The notes below the pieces were generated by a model. It worked only from the letters and a program-made list of their open reading frames with translations, was not told where the DNA came from and searched no databases. The position numbers and the translations under genes were made by a program. A DNA stretch of 34,137 nt from a virus, in the IMG/VR virus record IMGVR_UViG_3300031657_000005, positions 1 to 34,137 of that record; one strand, given 5' to 3'. Every line of letters begins with the position of its first letter. The first letter of the stretch is position 1. This document shows positions 6,795 to 15,870 of the stretch, piece after piece.

Positions 6795-8711
6795 ATGGCA
6801 AATAATAATATAAAATTTGAATTTTTTCGTACACAAAGAATTAGGTTTTCAGAACTTTTTCAGGATGCTATAAATTTTGTAAAAGCAACATATGAAGACG
6901 TTGGTCAGTATTTTACAATGGCTTCACCAATGGGTCAACTTTTACAGATTACTTTGCATTTAGGCAGAATGATAATGTATTATATTGAAGACTCTATCAC
7001 TGAATTAAATATAAATACAGCCTCTCGTCCCGCTAGTATAAAAGGTATAGCTTCTATAACTGGGCATAATCCTTCAAGAGCAATGGCAGCTAGAGGAACT
7101 TTAAAACTTAATTATAATGGAGAAAAATTAGATATTTACGGTAATACAGTTACTATTCCCAATTATACTCAATTAGTCTCTACAACAAATGGACTTACAT
7201 ACACAATTATATTACCAGGAGAAGAAATTAGATTAGATTTAAGTGGAATTAATAATTATGTAGATGTAAATATTGTACAAGGTAAAATTGAATATCAACA
7301 ATCTACTGGTACTGGAGATCCTCTTCAATCATATAATTTTCAAAATAAAAAAGGAGCAGGAATTGACAATTATTTTGTAAATATTTATATTGATGGAAAA
7401 CGTTGGGAGAAAAGAAACTCTATTTTAGATATGAATTACAATGAAGAATCCTGTATAGTTAAAACAGGAGTTATGGGTGGAATAGATGTATTTTTTGGAA
7501 GTGGGTATAATGGAATGGTTCCAAGAATTGGTTCAACTATTTTATTAGAATATCTTTTAACTGATGGAGAACCAGGAAATATTAAAACACCTTCTGCACA
7601 ATCTCTTACAAATTGGAAATTTGATACAAAAGGATATGCATTAAATAGCGAAGAAGTTGATCTTAATAAAATTATAAATGTTACAATTAAAAATGATATT
7701 ATATTTGGAACTTTAGAAGAACCTCTTTATCTTACAAGACTTTTAGCTCCTCATATGTCACGGTCATTTACTCTTGCAAATGCTAATAATTACATATACT
7801 TTTTACGTAAATTAAATATGTTTACTATTGTAGATGCTATTCCAGGTTTTGCAACATTTGAAGATAGATTTGCTTTAGACAAATATAATCAATCTAAAAC
7901 AAATTATGAAAATATTAATGAAGAATATAGAAAATTAGTTTCAACAATTGGAGCCAGTTCTACACAATCTTTAGCAAAAAAACAGGAATTGAATAATGCT
8001 CAAAATGAACTATATAAATGGCAAGGAATCCTTGAAGAAGAAAAGAAAAATGATAATACAGTTTATCTTTTTTTAGTCCCGGATGTAAACAAAAGAATTT
8101 CAGCCGCTCAAAATTATTATAGTTGTTCATTAGATTCATTCAAACTAACAAGTAGTGAACAAACAGCAATACTTGATTTAATTGAAGAAAGTGGACAAAG
8201 AATCATAACGGTTGATAATGCTATTATGACACTTAGATATCCTCGATTTGTTTTAAACTTATCACTTATTATTTATGAGGGATTTGAATTTGATGTTATA
8301 AGAGAACAAATTATTTCAAAAACATCTGAATATTTTCTAAAGAATACAAGAAGAGATCGTATTCCACAATCTGATTTAGTCCGTATAGTAGAAAATATAG
8401 AAGGTGTTGATTCAGTAACTGTATGGTTTGATGCAGATAAAAATAATAAAACAATTTATCAAAGTGGATATGGTATTGATGATTATGGAGATATTATTTT
8501 AAAAAGATATGTAGATGATGCATTTGGAAACAAAGTTCCCGTTAAAGACATTTATCCATTAATTAGAGGGGGCTGGAATAGTTATAATGAAATTTATTAT
8601 GATGATTCTTTAGATAAAAATAAACTCTCTACTGTTAATATAAATGTAAGAGGGATAACTAACGTGGACTTTAACAGCCAAGCAAATAAAACTATAGTAT
8701 CGTCTCTATAA
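6795..8711 (+). CDS. Baseplate wedge protein, gp6/Baseplate-J-like
   Basis: 638 residues, close to T4 gp6 (660). The N-terminus has helices containing FSELFQDAINFVKATYEDVG and DSITELNINTASRPASIKGIASITGH, typical of gp6-type and gpJ-type wedge proteins. A beta-rich core follows, then a Lys/Glu/Asn-rich helical insert (about 360-420), then a C-terminal part where REQIISKTSEYFLKN and IPQSDLVRIVENIEGVDSVTVWFDA match the Baseplate-J C-terminal pattern. In T4, gp6 dimers tie neighbouring wedges into a ring. The start has no Shine-Dalgarno, only an A-rich leader (AAAAAAATAAAAATG). The sequence recognition is mine and not confirmed by profile search. Confidence 0.8.
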   Translation: MANNNIKFEFFRTQRIRFSELFQDAINFVKATYEDVGQYFTMASPMGQLLQITLHLGRMIMYYIEDSITELNINTASRPASIKGIASITGHNPSRAMAARGTLKLNYNGEKLDIYGNTVTIPNYTQLVSTTNGLTYTIILPGEEIRLDLSGINNYVDVNIVQGKIEYQQSTGTGDPLQSYNFQNKKGAGIDNYFVNIYIDGKRWEKRNSILDMNYNEESCIVKTGVMGGIDVFFGSGYNGMVPRIGSTILLEYLLTDGEPGNIKTPSAQSLTNWKFDTKGYALNSEEVDLNKIINVTIKNDIIFGTLEEPLYLTRLLAPHMSRSFTLANANNYIYFLRKLNMFTIVDAIPGFATFEDRFALDKYNQSKTNYENINEEYRKLVSTIGASSTQSLAKKQELNNAQNELYKWQGILEEEKKNDNTVYLFLVPDVNKRISAAQNYYSCSLDSFKLTSSEQTAILDLIEESGQRIITVDNAIMTLRYPRFVLNLSLIIYEGFEFDVIREQIISKTSEYFLKNTRRDRIPQSDLVRIVENIEGVDSVTVWFDADKNNKTIYQSGYGIDDYGDIILKRYVDDAFGNKVPVKDIYPLIRGGWNSYNEIYYDDSLDKNKLSTVNINVRGITNVDFNSQANKTIVSSL

Positions 8712-8732
8712 TATAAAAATTAAAGATTAAAA

Positions 8733-9179
8733 ATGAAAGCTAAGTTTGTATATGAAGCAATGAGTGATATTTTAAAGGGAAAATCTGAAGAAGATATTAT
8801 ATCTTCATTAGAAAATACTAATTTAAAACCAAATGAATTACTTATTCAATCAGCAAAAATGGGTTTTTTACCTGGCGTAAAGAAAGCAATAGAAATAGGT
8901 GCTGATGTTCATGTTTATCATGATTATCCTTTACTCAGGGCTTCAAGATATGGTCATTTAGATGTTGTAGAACTTCTACTTAAGAATGAAGCTGACATCC
9001 ATGCTGTTAATGATGAGGCTTTACGATTGGCTTCAGAAAAAGGTCATTTAGATATTGTAGAAATTCTAATTAAAAATGGAGCTGATGTTCATGCTCAAAA
9101 TAATGAAGCTTTACAATGGGCTTTCAATCATAATCACTTAAATGTAGCAGAATTATTAATAAAATGGATGAAAAAGTGA
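8733..9179 (+). CDS. Tagged ankyrin-repeat protein (KGKS type)
   Basis: 148 residues. It opens with MKAKFVYEAMSDILKGKSEEDI, with V-Y-E|A at the presumed cleavage position, then a helical cap (NTNLKPNELLIQSAKMGFLP) and about four ankyrin units with a 30-residue period (ALRLASEKGHLDIVEILIKN, GADVHAQNN). It ends LLIKWMKK. Ankyrin repeats bind proteins; the partner is unknown. The gene follows the gp6-like gene by 21 bases and its stop overlaps a GTG start of the next ankyrin gene (GTGA). Confidence 0.87.
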   Translation: MKAKFVYEAMSDILKGKSEEDIISSLENTNLKPNELLIQSAKMGFLPGVKKAIEIGADVHVYHDYPLLRASRYGHLDVVELLLKNEADIHAVNDEALRLASEKGHLDIVEILIKNGADVHAQNNEALQWAFNHNHLNVAELLIKWMKK

Positions 9180-9586
9180 AGGCTAAATTTGTATATGAAG
9201 CAATGGGTGATATTTTAAAGGGTAAATCTAAAGAAGATATTATATCTTCTATGGAAAATACTGATTTAGATCTAGATAAATTACTTATAAAGTCTTCAGA
9301 AGTGGGTTTTTTACCTGGGGTAAAAAAAGCCCTAAAAATGGGAGCGAATATTCATGCTTATAATGATTATGCGTTACAAATAGCTTCTGGAAATGGTCAT
9401 ATAGATGTTGTTGATCTTTTACTTAAAAATGGTGCTGATGTTCAAGCTGATGATGATTTGGCTTTACAACGGGCTTCAGGAAATGGTCATACAGATGTTA
9501 TTGATCTTTTACTTAAGAATGGTGCTGATGTTCATGCTCATAATAATCATGCTTTATTATATGGGCTTCCGTTAATAATAACTTAA
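9176..9586 (+). CDS. Tagged ankyrin-repeat protein with a frameshifted C-terminus
   Basis: I prefer the GTG at 9176, which overlaps the previous stop as GTGA and aligns with the family MKAKFVYEAMGDILKGK start; an in-frame ATG lies at 9164. Cap and two good 30-residue repeats are present, but the frame then ends abnormally as ALLYGLPLIIT. Dropping two bases near 9555 restores the usual WASVNNNLNVIEL, and a 13-base tandem duplication (TGTTATAGAATTA at 9588-9600 and 9601-9613) explains the remaining offset, after which LLKKYM and a stop follow. The final repeat is therefore broken by two indels, and the product is a shortened ankyrin protein. Confidence 0.75.
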   Translation: MKAKFVYEAMGDILKGKSKEDIISSMENTDLDLDKLLIKSSEVGFLPGVKKALKMGANIHAYNDYALQIASGNGHIDVVDLLLKNGADVQADDDLALQRASGNGHTDVIDLLLKNGADVHAHNNHALLYGLPLIIT

Positions 9587-9587
9587 A

Positions 9588-9613
9588 TGTTATAGAATTA
9601 TGTTATAGAATTA
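9588..9613 (+). repeat. 13-base tandem duplication in a broken ankyrin gene end
   Basis: TGTTATAGAATTA is present twice in direct succession. A single copy would encode the normal NVIELL segment, so the second copy is a recent duplication within the dead end of the ankyrin gene. Confidence 0.85.
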
Positions 9614-9631
9614 TTAAAAAAATATATGTAA

Positions 9632-10047
9632 ATGAAAGCTAAATTTGTATATGAAGCAATGGAAGATGTTTTAAAACCTAAAGATATAGATTTTAAGGAA
9701 TATTTAAAAACAAAAAAATTTTTAGGATATGATATAGCTACAGATACTTGGATAAAAAAAGGTAAAAAAAGAAATTTGATGTAGAGGGAAAATATATACA
9801 AATTTATCTTAAAAATTATGATTATATTATATTTTTAAACAATAACAAAGTAACTGGAGATATATTTGTTGCAAAAAATGATGGTGTTATGAGCATGTAT
9901 ACATGGGTTCCTCATTCAGTTTTTAGAAAAAGCTGGTTAGATAAAATGTTAAATGATTATTATAGTTTAAAAAATAAATTTGAAGAAGTTGGAGTTACCA
10001 GAAAAGATATTGAAGATATAGCAAAATTTAATAAAATTATTACTTAA
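9632..10047 (+). pseudogene. Frameshifted tagged gene (KPK type)
   Basis: The first part (9632-9784) encodes 50 residues beginning MKAKFVYEAMEDVLKPKDID and stops at TAG. The following 260 bases stay open in the -1 frame from about 9772 up to TAA at 10045-10047, encoding KFDVEGKYIQIYLKNYDYII and ending IAKFNKIIT, directly before the next ATG. The break coincides with a run of seven A at 9764-9770; one extra A would rejoin the frames into about 138 residues. It may be a recent mutation, a homopolymer sequencing error or a slippage site; the A AAA AAA string just upstream (9754-9760) leads to an immediate stop in the -1 frame. The domain is unrecognised. Confidence 0.75.
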
Positions 10048-10048
10048 T

Positions 10049-10351
10049 ATGGCAGCAAATAATAACATAACAAATCCTCGTTCAGGTGTTCCTAGAAGAA
10101 ATACCTCTAAGGTTCGTTTACCTTATTTACATCAAGCAAAACATCATAATGATGAATTTAAAAATCTTGGATATAACTATAGGGGAAAAATTTTAAGGAA
10201 AAGCACATCACCTGAATTATGGGCAAATCCATTACAAACAGCAATGATGGGGCAAATAGAAGCAATGATGACTTATGTACTTGAACAAGTAAAAATGATT
10301 AAAAAATGGTTTTCGATTGCTCACGAAAAAGATGATTTAAACATCACATAA
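10049..10351 (+). CDS. Small probable virion protein
   Basis: 100 residues, untagged. The N-terminus is Asn/Arg-rich and probably disordered (NNNITNPRSGVPRRNTSKVR), followed by a His-rich stretch (HQAKHHNDEFK) and a C-terminal helix (AMMGQIEAMMTYVLEQVKMI). It starts one base after the stop of the frameshifted gene and is followed by an ankyrin cassette. Position between the gp6-like and gp7-like genes suggests a small baseplate component, but no family was recognised. Confidence 0.65.
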   Translation: MAANNNITNPRSGVPRRNTSKVRLPYLHQAKHHNDEFKNLGYNYRGKILRKSTSPELWANPLQTAMMGQIEAMMTYVLEQVKMIKKWFSIAHEKDDLNIT

Positions 10352-10367
10352 GATAAAATTATAAAAT

Positions 10368-11642
10368 ATGAAAGTTAAATTCGTATATGAAGCAATGGGT
10401 GATGTTTTAAAAAGCAAATCTGAAGAAGAAATTATGTCTTCATTAGAAAATACTAATTTAAAACCAGATGAATTACTTATTAAATCTACAAATGTAGGTT
10501 TTTTAGCTGGTGTAAAAAAAGCAATAGAAATGGGTGCTAATGTTCATGTTGATAATGATTATGCTTTACGTTTGACTTCTGAAAGAGGTTATCTTCCTAT
10601 TGTAAAACTTTTACTTGATGCAGGAGCTAATATTCATCAATATGAGGATTACGCTTTATGTGTATCTTCACAAGGTGGTTATAAAGATGTTGTAGAACTT
10701 TTACTTAAGAATGGGGCTGATGTTCATGTTGTTAATGATGAAGCTTTACGAGAGGCTTCACTATATGGTCATAAAGATATTGTAGAACTTTTGCTTAAAA
10801 ATGGTGCAAATATTCATGCTAATGAAGATAAGGCTCTAGAATGGGCTTCACTAAATGGTCATTGTGATGTTGTAGAACTTCTACTTAAGAATGGAGCTAA
10901 TGTTCATGATAATATTGATAAACTTTTACGTTATGCTTTACGAAGAGGTCATCATGATGTTGTAAAGTTATTAAATAAATATATGAATATTAAAGAATCT
11001 TTAAGCAATGTTTTAAAGGGAAAATCTGAAGAAGAAATTTTGTCTTCAATAGAAAAAGGTAATTTAAATTCTGATAATTTACTTATTAAATCTACAAATG
11101 TGGGTTTTTTACCTGGAGTAAAAAAAGCGCTAGAAATAGGTGCTGATGTTCATGTTGCTGATGATTACGCTTTAGAATGGGCTTCAAGATATGGTTATAA
11201 AGAGATTGTAGAACTTCTACTTAAACATGGGGCTAATGTTCATGCTAAAGATGATTTGGCATTCCGATGGGCTTCACAAAATGGTTATTTAGCTACTGCA
11301 AAACTTTTACTTAAATATATGAATATCAAGGAATCTTTAGTAAATATTTTTAAACCTAAATCTCAAGAAGAGATCAATAGAGATTTAATAGAATTATATG
11401 GATTTATTCCTAGTGATGAAGAAACATTAATTTTAGCTATTGATAGAGGTAAAATGAAACCAGGTGATCATCCTTATCCAATAGAATATCATAGAGATTC
11501 AATTGGAGTTTTTTGGAAAAAATTACCTGGTCAACGACCATTATCTAGGCTTAAATCTTCTGAGATACTTTGGCTTTTAGATATAATAGATGGAAAACAT
11601 GAATTCGATTCTCAATGGATTAAAGGTCCAAAATTTAAATAA
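10368..11642 (+). CDS. Three-module tagged protein: ankyrin, ankyrin, unknown
   Basis: 424 residues. Module 1 (1-205) has the MKVKFVYEAMGDVLKSKSEEE tag, cap and five 30-residue ankyrin units. Module 2 starts at Met206 (NIKESLSNVLKGKSEEEI) with a cap and two units. Module 3 starts at Met318 (NIKESLVNIFKPKSQEEI) and carries about 90 residues of a non-ankyrin domain rich in Pro and His. Both internal tags follow the K-Y-M end that closes stand-alone ankyrin genes, so the protein looks like three formerly separate genes fused by loss of a stop. The internal ATGs at 10983 and 11319 could also be used for internal initiation. It lies between small virion and gp7-like genes. Confidence 0.83.
   Translation: MKVKFVYEAMGDVLKSKSEEEIMSSLENTNLKPDELLIKSTNVGFLAGVKKAIEMGANVHVDNDYALRLTSERGYLPIVKLLLDAGANIHQYEDYALCVSSQGGYKDVVELLLKNGADVHVVNDEALREASLYGHKDIVELLLKNGANIHANEDKALEWASLNGHCDVVELLLKNGANVHDNIDKLLRYALRRGHHDVVKLLNKYMNIKESLSNVLKGKSEEEILSSIEKGNLNSDNLLIKSTNVGFLPGVKKALEIGADVHVADDYALEWASRYGYKEIVELLLKHGANVHAKDDLAFRWASQNGYLATAKLLLKYMNIKESLVNIFKPKSQEEINRDLIELYGFIPSDEETLILAIDRGKMKPGDHPYPIEYHRDSIGVFWKKLPGQRPLSRLKSSEILWLLDIIDGKHEFDSQWIKGPKFK
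10983..11039 (+). other. Internal tag copy with its own ATG (module 2)
   Basis: Encodes MNIKESLSNVLKGKSEEEI, a hybrid of the ESL-type start and the KGKS ankyrin-type core, located exactly where a new gene would begin. Confidence 0.72.
11319..11375 (+). other. Internal tag copy with its own ATG (module 3)
   Basis: Encodes MNIKESLVNIFKPKSQEEI and marks the switch from ankyrin repeats to a different domain. Confidence 0.72.
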
Positions 11643-11654
11643 AAAATAATAAAA

Positions 11655-14600
11655 ATGAATGTAGAACTTTGGAAAATATTTTCAAAAACAGGTTCCAACC
11701 TTAATTTATCTGGTGATGCGTATCTGAACCTTATTATTAATTCTGATTCAGGGGTAAATGCCGCTGGATATGCCATAACAGATCCAAGTACTCAAATTAT
11801 AAGAACATATATTAAGAATTCTGGATGGGGTTATGATTCTGCTATTCAATCAGGTATCCAATTAGATTATACATTTAGCGAAGATGCTCTACCTATTGAT
11901 GTGGATGTTTCTATATTTTATAAAGATGTTTCTGTATTTAATCCTGATCCAACACCATCTAAAGGAATATCTTCTATTATAATAGATGATTCTACAAATT
12001 ATATATATCCTTCATTAACATACGCAGGAGCATTATTTTTAGATCCTGTATCTCAAGGACTTATTGAAACAGAGCATCTTATGTTTTTCCAAGAATCTTC
12101 ACTTGGTTATGTTTCTCCTTATGATACTTCAAATGGTACATTAATATTTAGAATGCTAGGGGATGAAGATGTAATTAATTTTTTCACACTTGATAGTGAT
12201 AGTCAAGAGATTACATGGACTGAGGAATTAATATTTGACGTAAGTTCTCATGGTTTAATAAATAATGGGCTGCAAATAAATATTGGATTTCGTTCTGATG
12301 AAGAAGGTGTTTATGAAAGAAGAATGGTTGCTTATCATAGAATAGATGATGAAGATTTTCCTTTAATGGAGTTAGTTATAAACGCACAATCAATTGGAAG
12401 AGATGAAAGATTTGATACTTTATTAGATAATTTCGGACTTTATAAACCAGAATCATTTTCTCAATTATTTAAAGAAACTGATATAAATGAGGATCTTCCT
12501 GATTGGAAAATCCTTAATTATAAAGGAAAACATATGATTCTTGAACATAATAAAATTTTACCATTTATAGGAACATATAAAGCTCTTATAAATGCTATTA
12601 AATGGTTAGGATATGAAGATATTTCTGTTAAAGAATGGTTTAAAAATGTAAAAGAAAATACAAAATTATCTCTTTATGTTCCTTATGATGCAGATGAAAG
12701 AAAGAAAACTATTAAATACTTTACACCTGAAGAAAGAATAAACTTAAAAAAATTAAATCAACTATCTCTTGTTTACTGTATTAATCAAGAAACAGGAGAA
12801 GCTGATGAATGGGGTAATCCGATTACTGAGAATTGTTATGCATATAATCTTAAAGAAATTCTTATTAAATTATATGCATTAAAGGAATGGTTAGAAAAGA
12901 ATATTATAGGTGTTAATGCCCGTATTTGGGATTTAACAGGAGAAGGAATTTATTTTGAAATATTTAAAAACTTTATATATGGTACTCAAAATTTAGGAAC
13001 AAATGCTAATTATTTAGAATCACTTACTCCTGATACAATAGATGAAAATTCAGAATTAGTGAAGGGAAAAGCAAGTGTTTTATTAACTCTAAAAGAATAT
13101 CAAACTCAAAATATAGGAGATACACAAGTTTCTATTATTGATATGGCTAGATATGGATGGGATCCTTCTAATGGGTTTTTTACCCCGTCGGATTACTTTA
13201 AAGAAGATTTTTATTCTGATCCATCTGCAGTTTTTATAGGGTCTCCAATGTCATATCCATTTAAAGATCTCTATGATATTCAATGGAAGCTTTCTCTTGA
13301 TAAGGAATATGCTGGAGTATTAACTACAGATTTTGTAACAAATCCTTTATTTATTTGGGATAATGAAATAAAGTTTTATAACTATTTTGATACATCTTCT
13401 TTGTTTTTAGATACATCTGTAAATGTTGATGTGACTATTGAAAAAGGATATTTAAGAGATTCATCTAATGATCTTTGGACAAGTTCTCTTGCCTATTCAA
13501 TTTATCCAAATTTTTATATGAGATTAGATTCTTCAACAACAAAAACATTAACATATGATGCTTCATACGCAGTTATTAATGGATCTGGAATTGTTTACAC
13601 AGAAGATACTTCTATAATTTTCAATACTTCCAAAAATCCAACATATTTCTCTGTTGATGGATCAGTTTTTATAATTATTGATACAAGTACTACAATTGAA
13701 TCCCCTCTTCAAAATGGATATACACTAGAATCTTCACTAGGTGTTTTGTATGATTTTAGTAGTCAATTTTCATTACAAGCAAGTACTAACGCTACATTAA
13801 GATATGATTTTAATGATAATTATAAAGCTCCTTTTTTAACAATTGAAGGATATAAATGGACTGATTCAACTGGAACCTCACATTTATTAGAAAGACAATA
13901 TTTCCTAGATATTGTAGATGGAAAAGTTGCTATGCAAATAGATGCTTCTATGACTTCAGATGGAATATTAGTTGGAGATGCTATTCCAAATGACGCTTCA
14001 ACAAGAGATTATACGAATTTAACAGAATATATTAATTTTAATTATGATACGTCTTTAGATGAACAAAAAATATCATTAGTTGTTACATATACAAGTCCTC
14101 GTATTCCTATATTTAATTTTGACCCATCAGATGCTTTAATTCTTTACTATAACCCAGATGCTTCAATTGTATTAGTTGAAGATAATAGTATATATCAAAT
14201 GAATGTAAATCATGCAGGAAATTATGATATTGAAGTTTATGGATGGAATGGACAAAATAATTTATTCTTTAATTTTGATAGAGATGGATATGAAATATGG
14301 CAAAAATACCCAATTATAAATTCATATATTGACACCTCTTGTGCGGGTAATATTGAATATTCATGTACAAGTACTTATTTAACTGCAATGGATATTAGTT
14401 CATTAATAGATCGTTATCCAATATTTGATAGAATTATTCCATCACAAGGGCTTACATTAGAATATGATAATCAAGGTCTACCTTATATAAATGTTCCTTC
14501 TATTAGTTATTTTCAAGATCTTCCTACAGCAGAATCAATAACTCGTTACTATAATTTAACTGAAAGAATTATTTCAATCAATGATCCTAGTATAATAGTA

Positions 14601-15545
14601 GATGAAGATTTTCAGAGTTTTTATGCAGGAGATGATGTAAAAATTGTACAATTTGATAAAGGAAAATATTCATTTATTCAAGAATCAAGTGCAAGTATTG
14701 TATCTGGAACATCTCCAACCTTTGAAATTGATAGTTCTCCATCAGGATTCACATTAGATGGATCTTCAGATTGGTATATTTTAAATAATACTGAAAGAAT
14801 AATCACAAGAGGAACTAATGATTTAGACCTTTCAACATTTACTTGTGATATTTCAAATTATATGTTTGAAGAAAATCAATTAGTTGGAATATTAATTGAA
14901 GATACAAAAATAGATTATAAATGGGGTTCATCATTTAGAGTATTAGATTCAAGTACAATACAAGATGCTTCATGGGGATATAATCATACATTAGAAGGAA
15001 ATGTTCCGGAATTTGTTCTTACAGATCCTAGTTATAATTTAACTGCAAAACATGCTTTTTCAACTTATTCAAATTTTCAGATAGATATTGCGAGTTCTTC
15101 AGAAGAAGATAATAATTTTAAAATTTATTTGGATGATTCAGACGATCTTTATTATCATCAATATTATTTAGATAATACATTTATATTTTTAAGTATTGAT
15201 TTTGATCAAGAGAGAGTATTAAAACAATGGTATGATCCATCTACTGATGCCCCATTAAGTCCTACTTATTATCCATTTAATCATTCAATTAAATTAGATG
15301 TAAGCACACTTGTAATTTTAAGAGCCGAATATGATCCAAGTAATTATATGTTAGATCAAAAAAATATCTGGACAATAAGAGAACATGATAGTGATGAATT
15401 AATAATGGAAGTATTCAATGATTCTCTCTCATACATTTTTAACGAAGAAGGTAAATATGATGTGGGAGTAAGTTCCTATGATAAATTTGGAAATTTAAAG
15501 CAACAGGAGTTCGAAGGACTAATAATAGTAAAAGATGAAGAATGA
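11655..15545 (+). CDS. Large baseplate/tail protein, gp7-like candidate
   Basis: 1296 residues, the longest product in the window; T4 gp7 has 1032. The first 450 residues are globular and hold a helical segment ILPFIGTYKALINAIKWLGY that recalls baseplate wedge and gpI-like tail proteins, followed by a helical stretch around ALKEWLEKNIIGVNARIWD. From about residue 480 onward it is beta-rich, acidic and full of short Asp-Thr-Ser and Asp-Ala-Ser motifs, suggesting repeated beta domains, perhaps surface-exposed or fibre-binding. The assignment to gp7 rests on size, position after the gp25/gp6-like genes and the helical segment only; a fibre-attachment protein is an alternative. The 3' end overlaps the next gene by 11 bases. 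Confidence 0.72.
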   Translation: MNVELWKIFSKTGSNLNLSGDAYLNLIINSDSGVNAAGYAITDPSTQIIRTYIKNSGWGYDSAIQSGIQLDYTFSEDALPIDVDVSIFYKDVSVFNPDPTPSKGISSIIIDDSTNYIYPSLTYAGALFLDPVSQGLIETEHLMFFQESSLGYVSPYDTSNGTLIFRMLGDEDVINFFTLDSDSQEITWTEELIFDVSSHGLINNGLQINIGFRSDEEGVYERRMVAYHRIDDEDFPLMELVINAQSIGRDERFDTLLDNFGLYKPESFSQLFKETDINEDLPDWKILNYKGKHMILEHNKILPFIGTYKALINAIKWLGYEDISVKEWFKNVKENTKLSLYVPYDADERKKTIKYFTPEERINLKKLNQLSLVYCINQETGEADEWGNPITENCYAYNLKEILIKLYALKEWLEKNIIGVNARIWDLTGEGIYFEIFKNFIYGTQNLGTNANYLESLTPDTIDENSELVKGKASVLLTLKEYQTQNIGDTQVSIIDMARYGWDPSNGFFTPSDYFKEDFYSDPSAVFIGSPMSYPFKDLYDIQWKLSLDKEYAGVLTTDFVTNPLFIWDNEIKFYNYFDTSSLFLDTSVNVDVTIEKGYLRDSSNDLWTSSLAYSIYPNFYMRLDSSTTKTLTYDASYAVINGSGIVYTEDTSIIFNTSKNPTYFSVDGSVFIIIDTSTTIESPLQNGYTLESSLGVLYDFSSQFSLQASTNATLRYDFNDNYKAPFLTIEGYKWTDSTGTSHLLERQYFLDIVDGKVAMQIDASMTSDGILVGDAIPNDASTRDYTNLTEYINFNYDTSLDEQKISLVVTYTSPRIPIFNFDPSDALILYYNPDASIVLVEDNSIYQMNVNHAGNYDIEVYGWNGQNNLFFNFDRDGYEIWQKYPIINSYIDTSCAGNIEYSCTSTYLTAMDISSLIDRYPIFDRIIPSQGLTLEYDNQGLPYINVPSISYFQDLPTAESITRYYNLTERIISINDPSIIVDEDFQSFYAGDDVKIVQFDKGKYSFIQESSASIVSGTSPTFEIDSSPSGFTLDGSSDWYILNNTERIITRGTNDLDLSTFTCDISNYMFEENQLVGILIEDTKIDYKWGSSFRVLDSSTIQDASWGYNHTLEGNVPEFVLTDPSYNLTAKHAFSTYSNFQIDIASSSEEDNNFKIYLDDSDDLYYHQYYLDNTFIFLSIDFDQERVLKQWYDPSTDAPLSPTYYPFNHSIKLDVSTLVILRAEYDPSNYMLDQKNIWTIREHDSDELIMEVFNDSLSYIFNEEGKYDVGVSSYDKFGNLKQQEFEGLIIVKDEE

Positions 15546-15870
15546 AAGATTATATAAAGGTTATAGAATTGCTAATAATCCAGATCCTAGTAAAACATTT
15601 ACTTTAGTAGATAGTGCTAATTTTAAAAAACCTTGTATAATTTCATTAGAAAATTTGGCGGGTATTTTAACAGTAAAGGTTGATGATAATTTAAATAATT
15701 TGAATGTTGTATCTGTTAATTGTGAAAATCAAGAAGATAATCCAGAAAGTCCACCAAATACATTTAAAGTTAATACAAAAGCACATATAGCTATAGATGA
15801 TAATTATCTTTATGTATGGATTCCATCATTAAAAAGATGGAAGAGAGGCATATTATCTAATTGGAAGTAG
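15535..15870 (+). CDS. Short protein after the large baseplate gene, unknown
   Basis: 111 residues, untagged, mostly beta strands (IISLENLAGILTVKVDD, AHIAIDDNYLYVWI) ending in a basic Trp-rich tail (LKRWKRGILSNWK). The start overlaps the preceding gene by 11 bases, suggesting coupled translation, and the end overlaps the converging ankyrin gene by 18 bases. It resembles the small beta-sandwich proteins that accompany fibre or baseplate genes, but I recognise no family. Confidence 0.62.
   Translation: MKNERLYKGYRIANNPDPSKTFTLVDSANFKKPCIISLENLAGILTVKVDDNLNNLNVVSVNCENQEDNPESPPNTFKVNTKAHIAIDDNYLYVWIPSLKRWKRGILSNWK

Noticed and set aside
9754-9770. Programmed -1 frameshift at A AAA AAA
   Set aside because: Slipping at the first heptamer leads directly to AGG TAA, a stop; only the second A-run would work, and a simple one-base indel explains the data as well.
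9598-9801. 67-codon minus-strand frame
   Set aside because: It is antisense to the frameshifted tagged gene, whose sense frames match the tag family; the minus-strand product is low-complexity.
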